Source: CAXQUZ01 sp942491145 (lineage in GTDB: Bacteria; Myxococcota_A; UBA796; UBA2385). From it: a stretch of DNA of 64,000 nucleotides. Below the pieces are notes generated by a model. That model saw only the letters and a list, made by a program, of their open reading frames with translations, was not told the origin of the DNA and did not search any database. Made by a program: the position numbers and the translations under genes. Below, piece by piece: positions 16,767 to 25,697 of the stretch. The stretch covers positions 310,001-374,000 of the forward strand of contig CALOBC010000017.1 of the NCBI GenBank assembly GCA_942491145.1, read 5' to 3'. Every line of letters starts with the position of its first letter. Within the stretch, counting starts at the first letter, position 1.

Positions 16767-18812
16767 GTGGACCCGACGTCTACTGTGTCTGGTCAAGGCC
16801 TGTACCACCGAGGCCCATTTGCTTGGAACGTGGCGCTCACTGTGCGTTCCGGGGTGGTCGAGGTGGTGCCGACGAGTCGCCTTGAGCGCTTGGCCGGCGC
16901 CCAGGCGTTCAACATTCGCTTGGACGCCATCGAAGAGATGGACGGATCGTGGCTGCGGGGCATCACCCTGCGCACCGCCAGCGGCCAGTTTCGCTTCTCG
17001 GGCGCCGAGATGAAGCTGGTCTACGAGGCCCTCAAGCTTGGCACGGGTCTCGGCGGGCCGAGCGAGATGATGCTCCCGGACGAAGTGACCCTGTGTGAAG
17101 GCGCCGCAGAGCTGGTGGACTCGCCGCTGTGGGTCACCGGTCGGGTCAAGCTCACGACCCGACGGCTGGTCTTCTTGGCCGACACCGGCCTTCAGTCGGT
17201 GCTCAGCCATGACCGGACCACCGAGCTTCCGATCGAGTGGATCGCCGCGTGGGAGCTGGACGGCGACTTCCACCTGCGGCTGAGCGTCGATGGCGGTCCG
17301 GGCCGTCCGCGCCAAGTGCTCGTCTTCGCCAAGGGTGTGTCGCTGTCGATCGCCGTGGTGTTGGGGGCGATGGGCATTGTGGACGGGCCCGACGGACCAC
17401 CGCTCGATCGGCGCAAGGTCCCCGTGCCCCCCGCGGTCCATGGGGTCGCCCGGCTCACCCTGGGCGGTGTTCCCCAGTCCGGGCACGCGGCGGTGGGGGT
17501 GGGTGGGGTGTTCGCGGTCACCCAAGACCTGCTGGCCACGGTCACCGGCGCTGACTTCTCCAGCATGGGGCTCGACGGCATCCGGTCCTGGTCGGTGCCC
17601 CCCGAGCTCCCCGGGAACCTGACCCTGCACCACGCCGGCGGGCGCTGGGTGCTCGGCTTTGTGGATCGGTCCGTCGACACGGCTGCTTTGGCCCAGGTGA
17701 TGGTGTCGGTGCCGCCGGCGGGTCGGCGCTTGCTCGATGACCGCCACCAGCTCTCACTGGACGATGTCGATGAGCTTGTGGTGGCGGGCGCTTCTGCGTT
17801 TCCTGAGAATGCCGTCCAGCGGGGTATTGCGGGGGTCTCTGTTGTCTACGGAAAGTCCCTCTCTACCGCGCGACGCGGGTGGCTGTTGCTGCTCAGCTCC
17901 GGCTTTCTGGTTGTGGACATCACCGAGACCGACGCGAGCTTCATGCCGGCGCCCTTTGTGGATCGGGGCCGCACGACGGTGAGCGACGCAGGCCGGCTGG
18001 AGATGCGGGTGGACCGCCGCCCGGTGGCGTTCTGGGTGGTGGGGGGCAAGTCCGTCGCCCGCAGCTTGTGGGATGCCTTCCACGTGCGCCGCCCCGAGCG
18101 CAGCGATGTCTTCGCGGCGTTCCCCTACGTCACCGAGATGCTGGGCAGCGTGCAGTGCCTGCGGGTGGCCCGCGACCGGCAGGAGCTGTTCAGCCGCCGC
18201 ATGCTCCAGACCACGCTCGAGATCGACGGTCTCGCGTTCCACTTGCCGCTTCCGGTGCCGCCGCTGATCGAACCGGGCGTCCGGGTGGAAGTGGAGCTGG
18301 GGGACACCAAGACGGTCTACACCTTCCGCACCGACATCGCGCGGGTTGACATCGGGGACGATCGGGCCCTGGTCGTCTTGCTGCTCGCGCGCACGGTGGA
18401 GCGGCGCGAGAACAACCGTCAGGCCTTCCGGGTGGCCATCGAGCTGGAGTCGACGGCGCGTCGGATGGCCCGCCACGGAGGCCGGCCCCAGGGGGCGAGC
18501 CTGCCGATCCAGACGGTGGACCTGTCGTGGACGGGTGTGGGGTTGCTCATCGATCCCGATCTGGGAGGGGACGGGGGCGTGGCTGAGGGCCAGCTCTTGC
18601 GGCTGGAACTCGAGCTGGAGGGGGAGCGCACCAAGCAGACGGTGCAAGTGGTCCAGACCCACAAGGTGGTCGGTGAACCCCGGGTTCACGTGGGCTGTCG
18701 CTTCCTCAACCTCACGCGGGGCCAGCAGGACTGGTTGCAGGCCGCCGTGATTCGTCAACAGATGCGCGAGGTCGCGTCGAAAGAGCTAAAGCATGAGGTG
18801 GGCGAGGACTGA
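16767..18812 (+). CDS. PilZ-domain protein with N-terminal GRAM/PH-like repeats
   Basis: 681 residues from a GTG preceded by GGGGAG at 16756-16761; another GTG at 16722 in the same frame is possible. The C-terminal region (about 490-670) is a YcgR-like N-domain plus PilZ domain, with the cyclic-di-GMP-binding RENNR motif at 547-551 and DLSWTG at 585-590, so binding of c-di-GMP is expected from family knowledge. The N-terminal 480 residues contain blocks such as VKLTTRRLVFLADTG and ARRGWLLLLSSGFLVVD that resemble GRAM/PH folds in two or three copies. No transmembrane segment is seen. It heads a cluster of signalling genes on the same strand. Confidence 0.8.
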   Translation: MDPTSTVSGQGLYHRGPFAWNVALTVRSGVVEVVPTSRLERLAGAQAFNIRLDAIEEMDGSWLRGITLRTASGQFRFSGAEMKLVYEALKLGTGLGGPSEMMLPDEVTLCEGAAELVDSPLWVTGRVKLTTRRLVFLADTGLQSVLSHDRTTELPIEWIAAWELDGDFHLRLSVDGGPGRPRQVLVFAKGVSLSIAVVLGAMGIVDGPDGPPLDRRKVPVPPAVHGVARLTLGGVPQSGHAAVGVGGVFAVTQDLLATVTGADFSSMGLDGIRSWSVPPELPGNLTLHHAGGRWVLGFVDRSVDTAALAQVMVSVPPAGRRLLDDRHQLSLDDVDELVVAGASAFPENAVQRGIAGVSVVYGKSLSTARRGWLLLLSSGFLVVDITETDASFMPAPFVDRGRTTVSDAGRLEMRVDRRPVAFWVVGGKSVARSLWDAFHVRRPERSDVFAAFPYVTEMLGSVQCLRVARDRQELFSRRMLQTTLEIDGLAFHLPLPVPPLIEPGVRVEVELGDTKTVYTFRTDIARVDIGDDRALVVLLLARTVERRENNRQAFRVAIELESTARRMARHGGRPQGASLPIQTVDLSWTGVGLLIDPDLGGDGGVAEGQLLRLELELEGERTKQTVQVVQTHKVVGEPRVHVGCRFLNLTRGQQDWLQAAVIRQQMREVASKELKHEVGED

Positions 18813-18926
18813 CTCGGGAACTTCGGGACGGTCGCTTGCATGCACTTGCTGACGGGCGCCGGCCCATCGCCGAGCTGACTCAAGCTCGTCTTGGTCTTCG
18901 CCGCCACGTCGTTTTGGGGGGCCCCG

Positions 18927-19400
18927 ATGCCGCAACCGATGCTGCGATTGTTGGTCTGTCGCCACGGTGAGCCCCGAAGCACCGAGCTGGACCCTGGCTT
19001 GACGAGCTTCGGCCTGCGCTCTGCCCGAAAGCTCGGCGACTGGGCCATCAGCCAGATTGCCGATGTGCACGCCATTGTCCACACCCGCACCCAGCGCACG
19101 CTCCAGACCGCGACTGAGCTGGCCCTCATGTGGCCGGCCTTGACGGTGGGCCCCATGGACGGGGTGCCCGACCAAGCCGAGGACTGGGCTGGGTTCACGG
19201 AGCGACTGTGGCGAGTCCATGGTGGGAACGTTGTGGTGGTGGGTCATCACACAACTCTCCAGATGATCTGCCGCGACCTGCTGCCGCCGCCTGTGGTGCT
19301 CCCCCGACCGGCCCCGTGCTCCGCTGTTGTGGTGCAAGGCATGCCCGGAAGCGAGGACTGGCGCTTGATGGCGTGGCGGAGTGGGCCGCTTTCGACATAG
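18927..19400 (+). CDS. histidine phosphatase family protein, short SixA-like
   Basis: 157 residues. The phosphoglycerate-mutase-like core is complete: phosphohistidine motif CRHGEP near residue 13, TRTQRTLQTATE with the second conserved Arg, and VVVVGHHTTL with the second catalytic His. Its size fits SixA-type phosphohistidine phosphatases, which dephosphorylate signalling proteins, but substrate is not predictable. Start ATG at 18927 after a G-rich ribosome-binding site. It sits between the PilZ gene and two cyclic-nucleotide-domain genes. Confidence 0.85.
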   Translation: MPQPMLRLLVCRHGEPRSTELDPGLTSFGLRSARKLGDWAISQIADVHAIVHTRTQRTLQTATELALMWPALTVGPMDGVPDQAEDWAGFTERLWRVHGGNVVVVGHHTTLQMICRDLLPPPVVLPRPAPCSAVVVQGMPGSEDWRLMAWRSGPLST

Positions 19401-19473
19401 ACCCCATCCGGCGAGGTCCTGACTTGCCGGCGACCGGACCGGCGATCGAGGATCACGCTGAGGAGTTCCAGAC

Positions 19474-20037
19474 ATGGCGGCCCCCCACTCTCCCGATGGT
19501 GATGCCATCCAGCGGCTCGCGAGCATGTACATGTTCAAGACGGTGCCCCGTGCATCACTCAGCGCGCTTCTTGAAGAAGCCCCTCCGGTTGTCTATGCCG
19601 CCGGCCACGTGATCTTCCGTCAGGGCGACACCGCGAGCATCGCCTTGTTGGTGCTGGAAGGGGAGCTGGTCGCGGAAGTCCAGGGTCCCAAGGGCCCCCA
19701 CAAGCTGGGCACGTCGGGACCGGGTGAGATTGTCGGTGAGCAGGGCATCTTCGTGCCGGGCGGACTCCGGTCGGCGACGGTGTCGGCGTCGCGGCCGACG
19801 GTGTGTCTGGTGTTGGAGCCGGAGCTCATGGACCAAGCCGCCCACAACCCCGCTGTGGTCGCGATGGAGCAGCACTTGCTGGGCACGCTGGCCCGCCGTA
19901 TCCGCCGCACCAACCAAGCGATCCAGCATGTCTGGAAGGCCGGCACCCCCGCCGCGGACCCTGCGACCGGAGACGCTGCCCCGACGCGGGTTGCGGCCTT
20001 GCGAAGCTGGTTCTCTGGCATCTTTGGAGGGGACTGA
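19474..20037 (+). CDS. cyclic nucleotide-binding domain protein
   Basis: 187 residues; a single cNMP-binding fold at about 15-130 (GHVIFRQGDTASIALLVLEGELVAEV, GEIVGEQGIFVPGGLRSATVSA), then a helical tail. No DNA-binding domain, so it is not a complete CRP-type regulator and is more likely an adaptor or sensor subunit. GAGGAG precedes the ATG. The next gene, of the same family, starts one base after this stop codon, so the pair are likely co-translated and may form a heteromer. Confidence 0.87.
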   Translation: MAAPHSPDGDAIQRLASMYMFKTVPRASLSALLEEAPPVVYAAGHVIFRQGDTASIALLVLEGELVAEVQGPKGPHKLGTSGPGEIVGEQGIFVPGGLRSATVSASRPTVCLVLEPELMDQAAHNPAVVAMEQHLLGTLARRIRRTNQAIQHVWKAGTPAADPATGDAAPTRVAALRSWFSGIFGGD

Positions 20038-20038
20038 G

Positions 20039-20692
20039 ATGTCACAGCTGCTGCAACATGCCGCCGCCTTCCTCACCGCGACGCCCGTGCGCGGTGTGAC
20101 CCCAACGGCGCTCGCCTCCGTGCTCGGGGCCACGACCCTGCGGCGCCACAACGAGGGTGATGTGCTCTGTGCCGAGGGCGATCCCGGCAACGAGCTGTTC
20201 TTCCTGATGGACGGCAACATCCGGGTCTCGCGCAAGGACTCCCGCGGCGTCGACCGTGAGCTGGCGGTCCTGTCGGCCCCGGTACTGCTCGGCCACATGT
20301 CCCTCGTGGACAAGTCCCCCCGCAGCGCCACGTGCGCCACCCTCGGCCGCGCGGTCGTCGGTGTGCTGGATCGGCGGCGATACAACAGCTTGCTCACCGA
20401 ACCCAGCGAGCGCGGGATGGCGCTGCGGCGGGTGCTCTGCGCAAGCCTGACCCGCCAGCTGGTGGGCGCCAACGAGCGAGTTCGTGCCCTGTTGCAGCAA
20501 GCCGAGGCTCAGACGAGCCTGGATCCCGACGATGTGGACGACGTCGAGGACTACGACGTCAGCGACACGGGCCTGCTCGGCCTGGAGAGCGCGCTGGGCG
20601 GCTGGACCACAAGCGTGACGGCGGCCGATCTCGACGCCGTCGAGTTTGTGATGGACGAGGACCAGAAGCGGAACCCCCGCAACCGACGCTAG
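20039..20692 (+). CDS. cyclic nucleotide-binding domain protein, second of a pair
   Basis: 217 residues; cNMP-binding fold at about 15-140 (EGDVLCAEGDPGNELFFLMDGNIRV, LLGHMSLVDKSPRSATCATL), followed by a helix and a very acidic C-terminal tail (DPDDVDDVEDYDVSD). No DNA-binding domain. The ATG at 20039 was chosen because AGGAGGGG at the end of the previous gene is properly spaced and the protein then begins at the fold; longer frames run back through the upstream gene. Forms a two-gene unit with the preceding protein. Confidence 0.87.
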   Translation: MSQLLQHAAAFLTATPVRGVTPTALASVLGATTLRRHNEGDVLCAEGDPGNELFFLMDGNIRVSRKDSRGVDRELAVLSAPVLLGHMSLVDKSPRSATCATLGRAVVGVLDRRRYNSLLTEPSERGMALRRVLCASLTRQLVGANERVRALLQQAEAQTSLDPDDVDDVEDYDVSDTGLLGLESALGGWTTSVTAADLDAVEFVMDEDQKRNPRNRR

Positions 20693-20857
20693 GGGCTCGG
20701 CGGACGGTGCCTGGGTTAGGTTCGGTGTCCCGAGAGCCGGGGCGGGCCGAACGCAACGGGGTTGCGGTCACTGGGCTGTGCCCTGCGAAGTCCGCCAGCA
20801 ACGAAATGCGCGGGATCGATGGGGTGAACCCGAAGATCCCGCATGAGGAGTGCCAGG

Positions 20858-22492
20858 ATGTCGAGCTTTGCCTACCAGGAGATGTTCCCCAAGGCCCCGG
20901 ACCCGTCCGCCCCCGGCGCCGGCCACCAGACGCCGTGGCGCAAGCTGGACGCCCTCTCCAGCGGTGTGCGGGTCTCGACGTTCAAGGGTCGCGAGATGCT
21001 CGAGATCGATGGCGCGGTCCTGACCGAGCTGGCTCGCGAGGCGATGCGTGACGTGAGCCACCTGTACCGCCCGGGCCACCTCCAACAGCTTCACGACATC
21101 CTCGACGACGACCTGGCCAGCGAGAACGACCGCTTCGTGGCCACGTCGCTGCTCAAGAACGCCGTCACCAGCGCCAGCTTCATCCTGCCCAGCTGCCAAG
21201 ACACGGGCACCGCCATCGTGATGGGCAAGAAGGGCCAGACCGTGTTTACGTCCGGCGACGACGCCGCGGACCTGTCTGAGGGAATCTGGCGCACCTACAA
21301 CGACGGCAACCTGCGCTACTCCCAGCTGGCGCCCATCTCGACCTTTGTCGAGAAGAACACCGGCACCAACTTGCCGGCCCAGATCGACCTGCTGTCGACC
21401 TCGGGGGACACCTATGAGTTCCTGTTCATCGCCAAAGGCGGCGGCAGTGCGAACAAGACCTATCTGTACCAGAAGACCAAGGCGCTGCTGAATCCCCAGA
21501 GCATGCGCGAGTTCCTCACTGAGGAGATCCCCAAGCTCGGCACGGCCGCGTGCCCGCCGTACCACTTGGCGGTGGTCATCGGGGGCACATCCGCTGAGAG
21601 CACGCTCAAGACGGTCAAGCTCGCGAGCTGCCGCTACCTGGACGACCTGCCCACCACGGGCAACACGGCCGGCCATGCGATCCGGGACCCGGCCCTCGAA
21701 GCCGAGATCTTGGAGATCACCCGCAATAACGGCATCGGTGCCCAGTTTGGTGGCCGCTACTTCTGCCACGACGTGCGGGTGGTGCGCCTTCCCCGTCATG
21801 GGGCGAGCTGTCCGGTGGGCATCGGCGTGAGCTGCAGCGCCGACCGCCAGATCAAGGCGAAGATCACGCGGGACGGGGTGTTCTTGGAAGCACTGGAGCG
21901 CCACCCGGCCCAGTACCTGCCCCCGGTGAGCCCGGCCGACTTGAGCGCCCAAGTGGTGAAGATCGACCTGAACCAGCCCATGGCCGACATCCGCCGCACC
22001 TTGTCGCAATACCCCATCAAGACACGACTCTCGCTGTCTGGGCCGATGATTGTGGCCCGGGACATCGCACACGCGAAGCTCAAGGAGATCTTGGACGCCG
22101 GCGAGCCGCTGCCGGAGTACTTCTCGAAGTATCCGGTGTACTACGCGGGTCCCGCCAAGACGCCGGATGGCATGGCCTCCGGCTCCTTCGGCCCCACCAC
22201 CGCCAGCCGCATGGACCCCTACGTGCCCGTGTTCCAGGCGGTCGGCGCCAGCATGGTGATGATTGCCAAGGGCAACCGCAGCAAGGTGGTGCGCACGTCC
22301 TGCAAGGAACACGGCGGCTTCTACCTGGGTAGCATCGGCGGCCAGGCGGCGGTGCTCGCGGAAGAGAACATCGTCAAGGTGGAGTGCATCGACTTCCCCG
22401 AGCTGGGCATGGAAGCGGTCTGGAAGATCGAAGTGGTCGACTTCCCCGCATTTGTGGTGGTCGACGACAAGGGCAATGACTTCTTTGCCTGA
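20858..22492 (+). CDS. fumA: class I fumarate hydratase (fumarase A/B type)
   Basis: 544 residues, the length of two-domain class I fumarases. The enzyme interconverts fumarate and malate in the TCA cycle with a labile [4Fe-4S] cluster. Cluster Cys are visible in SCQDTG (Cys113), TAACPPYHLAVVIGGTSAE and HGASCPVGIGVSCSADR; the beta domain has GPTTASRMDPYVP and CKEHGGFYLGSIGG. Both domains are in one chain. GAGGAG at 20845-20850 positions the ATG at 20858. A strong terminator follows. Confidence 0.95.
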   Translation: MSSFAYQEMFPKAPDPSAPGAGHQTPWRKLDALSSGVRVSTFKGREMLEIDGAVLTELAREAMRDVSHLYRPGHLQQLHDILDDDLASENDRFVATSLLKNAVTSASFILPSCQDTGTAIVMGKKGQTVFTSGDDAADLSEGIWRTYNDGNLRYSQLAPISTFVEKNTGTNLPAQIDLLSTSGDTYEFLFIAKGGGSANKTYLYQKTKALLNPQSMREFLTEEIPKLGTAACPPYHLAVVIGGTSAESTLKTVKLASCRYLDDLPTTGNTAGHAIRDPALEAEILEITRNNGIGAQFGGRYFCHDVRVVRLPRHGASCPVGIGVSCSADRQIKAKITRDGVFLEALERHPAQYLPPVSPADLSAQVVKIDLNQPMADIRRTLSQYPIKTRLSLSGPMIVARDIAHAKLKEILDAGEPLPEYFSKYPVYYAGPAKTPDGMASGSFGPTTASRMDPYVPVFQAVGASMVMIAKGNRSKVVRTSCKEHGGFYLGSIGGQAAVLAEENIVKVECIDFPELGMEAVWKIEVVDFPAFVVVDDKGNDFFA

Positions 22493-22534
22493 GCCGAGCT
22501 GACCCCATCGGGGGTCTGCCCCCACGCAGAAGAG

Positions 22535-22567
22535 GGCCGGGCTGTTTTGTCGACAGCCCGGCCTTTT
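22535..22567 (+). terminator. intrinsic terminator after fumarase gene
   Basis: Perfect 10-bp stem GGCCGGGCTG (22535-22544) and CAGCCCGGCC (22554-22563) with a 9-base loop, followed by TTTT. It ends the fumarase transcript and separates it from the convergent lectin lipoprotein gene. Confidence 0.9.
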
Positions 22568-22591
22568 GTGCGCGTCGAGACGGCAGCGACA

Positions 22592-23971
22592 TCACCCGTC
22601 GCAGACGAAGCGCTCGACGGTCAGCGCGTCGATGTAGTGGTTGTTCGTCTTGCTGCCCGTGGCGGCCGTGAAGCCGATGTGGGCGGGGAACGCGACTATC
22701 GTGGTCACGACCTCGTCAATGTAGGTCACGCCGTCCACGGTCACCGTCACCTGCTGGCCGGACACGTTGACTTCCATGTCGTGCCAAGCCCCATCTTCCA
22801 TCTCGGGCAGCGCCGCAGAGACCTCCCCCACGGTGCCGCTGGCGCCGTCGAGCACCAAGCTCACATGGTCACCCACCAGGGGCTCGGTGTAGCCAGGGTC
22901 ACCCGTGTTGTCCCAGGTGTCGATCTCGACAGTCCAGCCGGGCAGGCCGCCGTAGCCGATGGAGCCTGCGTCGGCGCCCTGGTACGTGGTCATCCGGGTG
23001 GTGTCGATGGCGGTCAGCGACAGGCCGTCCGCCCCGGTGCCCCCGCTGGCGTAGAACTGGAACGCGATGGAGACGTTGTCGGACATGACGGTCTCGGACG
23101 TCTGGAACGCCGTGCCACGGATGTACCGGGTGGTGTCGGTCAACTCCACCCAGCCGTTGGTGGCGTCCCAGTTGGCATTGCCCGTGAAGGCCCAGGTCGA
23201 GAGGTCCAGTGACTCTTCGGTGTAGCCGAGGTTCTGACAGACACTGACGGTCTGGCTGACGCTCTCGCCGCATGTGTCGGTGGCCGTGAGGGTGACCATG
23301 TGGCTGCCCTCGGTGCGGACCGCCCCGTCCCAGTCCATGCTGGCCTGGCCCAGAGAGTCGGCGCTGTCGGTCGAGAGCACCCCGTCCACGTCCGAGCTCC
23401 AGCTCAGCGCGAGGGAGGAGGCACCGTCGTCGTCGTCGACCATGGCCGTGAACTGCTCAACGACGCCGGGGGTGAGCACCGGGGGCGGGTTGTTGAGGTT
23501 CACGGTCGGCGGCTGGTTGGCCGAACCGCTCAAGTACACCGTGATGGTGGGGTTGTTGGGGTCGTCGGTCTCGATGGTGAGGATGCCGCTGCCGCCGGCG
23601 CCGTAGACCACGATGGCTGCGCTGTCGCCCGCCGCCACCGTGTCGGGGCTGTCCACCACCTCCCAGTCGCCGTCGACGGTGATGCCCACGATGTTGAGCA
23701 CACCGCTGCCGTCGTTGGACAGGGTGATGCTGCCTTCTTCCCCTTCACACATGAGGCCCAGATCAAGCTCGGTCGTGTTCACCAACGCGACCGGAACTCC
23801 GTCCACACCGTCGCCGCCGTCGCTTCCGTCACCGCCGTCGCCGCCGTCACCGCCGTCGCCGCCGTCGCCGCAGCCTTCGCAGCAGTCGACGACAAACTCG
23901 GGGACGGTGTCATCGGTGACGTCGCCGCAGCCGGTGAGGACAAGGATCGTGATGAGTGCTGGGGTGCGCAT
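22592..23971 (-). CDS. lipoprotein with L-type lectin-like C-terminal domain
   Basis: 459 residues: lipobox LTGC with Cys15, a DGx spacer at residues 36-59, an Ig-like choice-of-anchor domain (TTELDLGLMCEGEEGSITLSNDG, about 65-150), a second Ig/PKD-like stretch beginning QPPTVNLNNPPPVLTPG, then a concanavalin-A-like lectin domain (about 260-455). The lectin part shows SIAFQFYASGGTGADGLSLTA, WTVEIDTWDN (compare the VEFDT motif of L-type lectins) and GAWHDMEVNVSGQQVTVTVDG. The expected role is surface-exposed carbohydrate or matrix binding. A second start at 24031 would bury the signal peptide. Confidence 0.82.
   Translation of the reverse strand: MRTPALITILVLTGCGDVTDDTVPEFVVDCCEGCGDGGDGGDGGDGGDGSDGGDGVDGVPVALVNTTELDLGLMCEGEEGSITLSNDGSGVLNIVGITVDGDWEVVDSPDTVAAGDSAAIVVYGAGGSGILTIETDDPNNPTITVYLSGSANQPPTVNLNNPPPVLTPGVVEQFTAMVDDDDGASSLALSWSSDVDGVLSTDSADSLGQASMDWDGAVRTEGSHMVTLTATDTCGESVSQTVSVCQNLGYTEESLDLSTWAFTGNANWDATNGWVELTDTTRYIRGTAFQTSETVMSDNVSIAFQFYASGGTGADGLSLTAIDTTRMTTYQGADAGSIGYGGLPGWTVEIDTWDNTGDPGYTEPLVGDHVSLVLDGASGTVGEVSAALPEMEDGAWHDMEVNVSGQQVTVTVDGVTYIDEVVTTIVAFPAHIGFTAATGSKTNNHYIDALTVERFVCDG
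23795..23866 (-). repeat. 9-bp tandem repeat coding DGx triplets
   Basis: Eight 9-base units encode Asp-Gly-X (X is mostly Gly, with one Ser and two Val) directly after the lipobox region of the lectin lipoprotein. It is the same kind of spacer as in the lipoprotein at 1806-2489, on the opposite strand. Confidence 0.85.
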
Positions 23972-24216
23972 GGTGGACTCCGTGGGGTGCTGCCCTGAGG
24001 GGCAGGGTTGGTTTGGGGCGTGCCGGCACACACCAAGCCTCAGGTCGTCGAGACGACAGCTTTGGAGGCTGTTGGTTTGTTGGGAGCGGGGTCCCGTCCG
24101 GCCCCATCACCTTGGGGTGGGGTCACTCCTTCGCCATCTCCCATCGATCCTACTGGCCGCCCCTGCGGACTGGAGTCGCTGGGATACGCAGGGGCTCCTT
24201 CGCCAGGGAACTCGCT

Positions 24217-25665
24217 ATGCCTGTCCTCGATCCGCTGGTGTCCGTTCCGGTCGTGGAGCTGGCGGCCCGCATTGCGGCGAGGGACCTGTCACCGGTGGCG
24301 CTGGTCGAGGCTCAGGTGCGCCGCATCGAGGCCGTCAATGGTCGCATCAATGCGCTGGTGGACGACCGCTTCGCCGAAGCAAGGTCCGAGGCCAGGAAGG
24401 CTGAAGCCCTGGTCCGCAGCCACCGGGGTGCTGGGCTGCCGCCGCTGCTGGGGGTGCCGTGCACCATCAAAGAGTTCATCTCGGTGCGCGACATGCCCTG
24501 GACGGCCGGGCTGGAGGCCCGTCGTGGTGTGCGGGCTCCGTCGGATGCGACGGTGGTTCAGCGCTTGCGAGACGCCGGCGCCATTGTGTTGGGTGTCTCC
24601 AACGCGCCGGAGGGTGGGTTGTGGATGGAGACCTACAACACAATCTATGGCCGCACGTCCAACCCGTGGGCGCTGCACCGCACACCGGGGGGCTCCAGCG
24701 GTGGAGAAGGGGCGCTGGTCGCGGCGGGGGCCTCACCCTTCGGCATCGGCTCGGATGTTGGTGGCTCGGTGCGCATTCCGGCGGCGTTCTGTGGGGTGCC
24801 GGGCCACAAGCCCACCGGGGGACTGGTGCCCAACACCGGCCACCACCCCGCCGCGCCAGAGCGGGGCGGCACCTACCTGTGCACGGGTCCGATTGGCCGC
24901 ACTGTGGCCGATCTGGAGCTGATTCTGGGGGTCATCGCGGGGCCCGATGGCGTCGACCCGGCCTGTGTCTCGCGCTTCGGGGGCCCGTCCTCGGTGGACC
25001 TCTGCGATGTCACCGTGATTCCGATTGAACACAACGGGGCGTGTCGGGTGCGGGCAGGTGTGCGGGCTGCGGTGCGAAACAGCGCCCAAGCCCTCGCGGA
25101 CCAGGGAGCGACCCTTCGGGATGGGGTGGTCATTCCGGGTCTCGCGCGCAGCTTTCAGCTGTGGAGCGGCATGCTCAGCGAGGCCGCAGACGACCGCTAC
25201 GACATCGTTCTCGGTGATGGTGAGCCCATCGACATGGGGCGGGAGCTGCTGCGCATGGCCACCGGTCGCAGCCGCCACACCATCGCGGGACTGTTGCTCA
25301 CGCTGGGCGACAAGCTGGTCGGCGCGCTGCCCCAAGACCTGGGCCCCCTCGTCGACGAGGGAAAGGCCCTTCAGGCTGATGTGGAGGCCATCTTGGGCGA
25401 CATGGGCGTGTTGATCTACCCGCCGTATTCCCGGCCGGCACCCCGCCACCGCGATGCGTGGCGAACGGCGCTGGATGCCCAGTACACGGCGATCTTCAAC
25501 GTGCTGGAGCTGCCGGTCACCGTGGTGCCGGTCGGCTTTGATGAGCGGGGCCTGCCGCTGGCGGTCCAGATCGTGGGCAGCCGCGGGCAGGACGCACTGA
25601 CCCTGAGGGTGGGCCGGGCACTGGAGGCCGCGATGGGCCGCTGGTGCCCCGCCGAGCCGGGGTAG
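24217..25665 (+). CDS. amidase signature family hydrolase
   Basis: 482 residues. Full amidase-signature triad: Lys in VPCTIKEF, the bridging Ser in GGSSGGEGALVAAG, and the nucleophile Ser in GSDVGGSVRIPA. These enzymes hydrolyse linear amides, including fatty-acid amides; the N-terminal pattern (ARIAARDLSPVALVEAQVRRIE) and long insertions resemble FAAH2-like rather than GatA proteins, but substrate is open. No signal peptide. The start at 24217 follows CAGGGA; a longer frame begins far upstream in non-coding sequence. Confidence 0.88.
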   Translation: MPVLDPLVSVPVVELAARIAARDLSPVALVEAQVRRIEAVNGRINALVDDRFAEARSEARKAEALVRSHRGAGLPPLLGVPCTIKEFISVRDMPWTAGLEARRGVRAPSDATVVQRLRDAGAIVLGVSNAPEGGLWMETYNTIYGRTSNPWALHRTPGGSSGGEGALVAAGASPFGIGSDVGGSVRIPAAFCGVPGHKPTGGLVPNTGHHPAAPERGGTYLCTGPIGRTVADLELILGVIAGPDGVDPACVSRFGGPSSVDLCDVTVIPIEHNGACRVRAGVRAAVRNSAQALADQGATLRDGVVIPGLARSFQLWSGMLSEAADDRYDIVLGDGEPIDMGRELLRMATGRSRHTIAGLLLTLGDKLVGALPQDLGPLVDEGKALQADVEAILGDMGVLIYPPYSRPAPRHRDAWRTALDAQYTAIFNVLELPVTVVPVGFDERGLPLAVQIVGSRGQDALTLRVGRALEAAMGRWCPAEPG

Positions 25666-25697
25666 CGCCTTGCGATCATGGGCCGCTCAGGGACCCC

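Noticed and set aside
20768..22525. A 585-codon antisense frame over the fumarase gene
   Set aside because: The plus-strand class I fumarase has all cluster Cys and a ribosome-binding site; the antisense product is His/Val/Gly shadow sequence.
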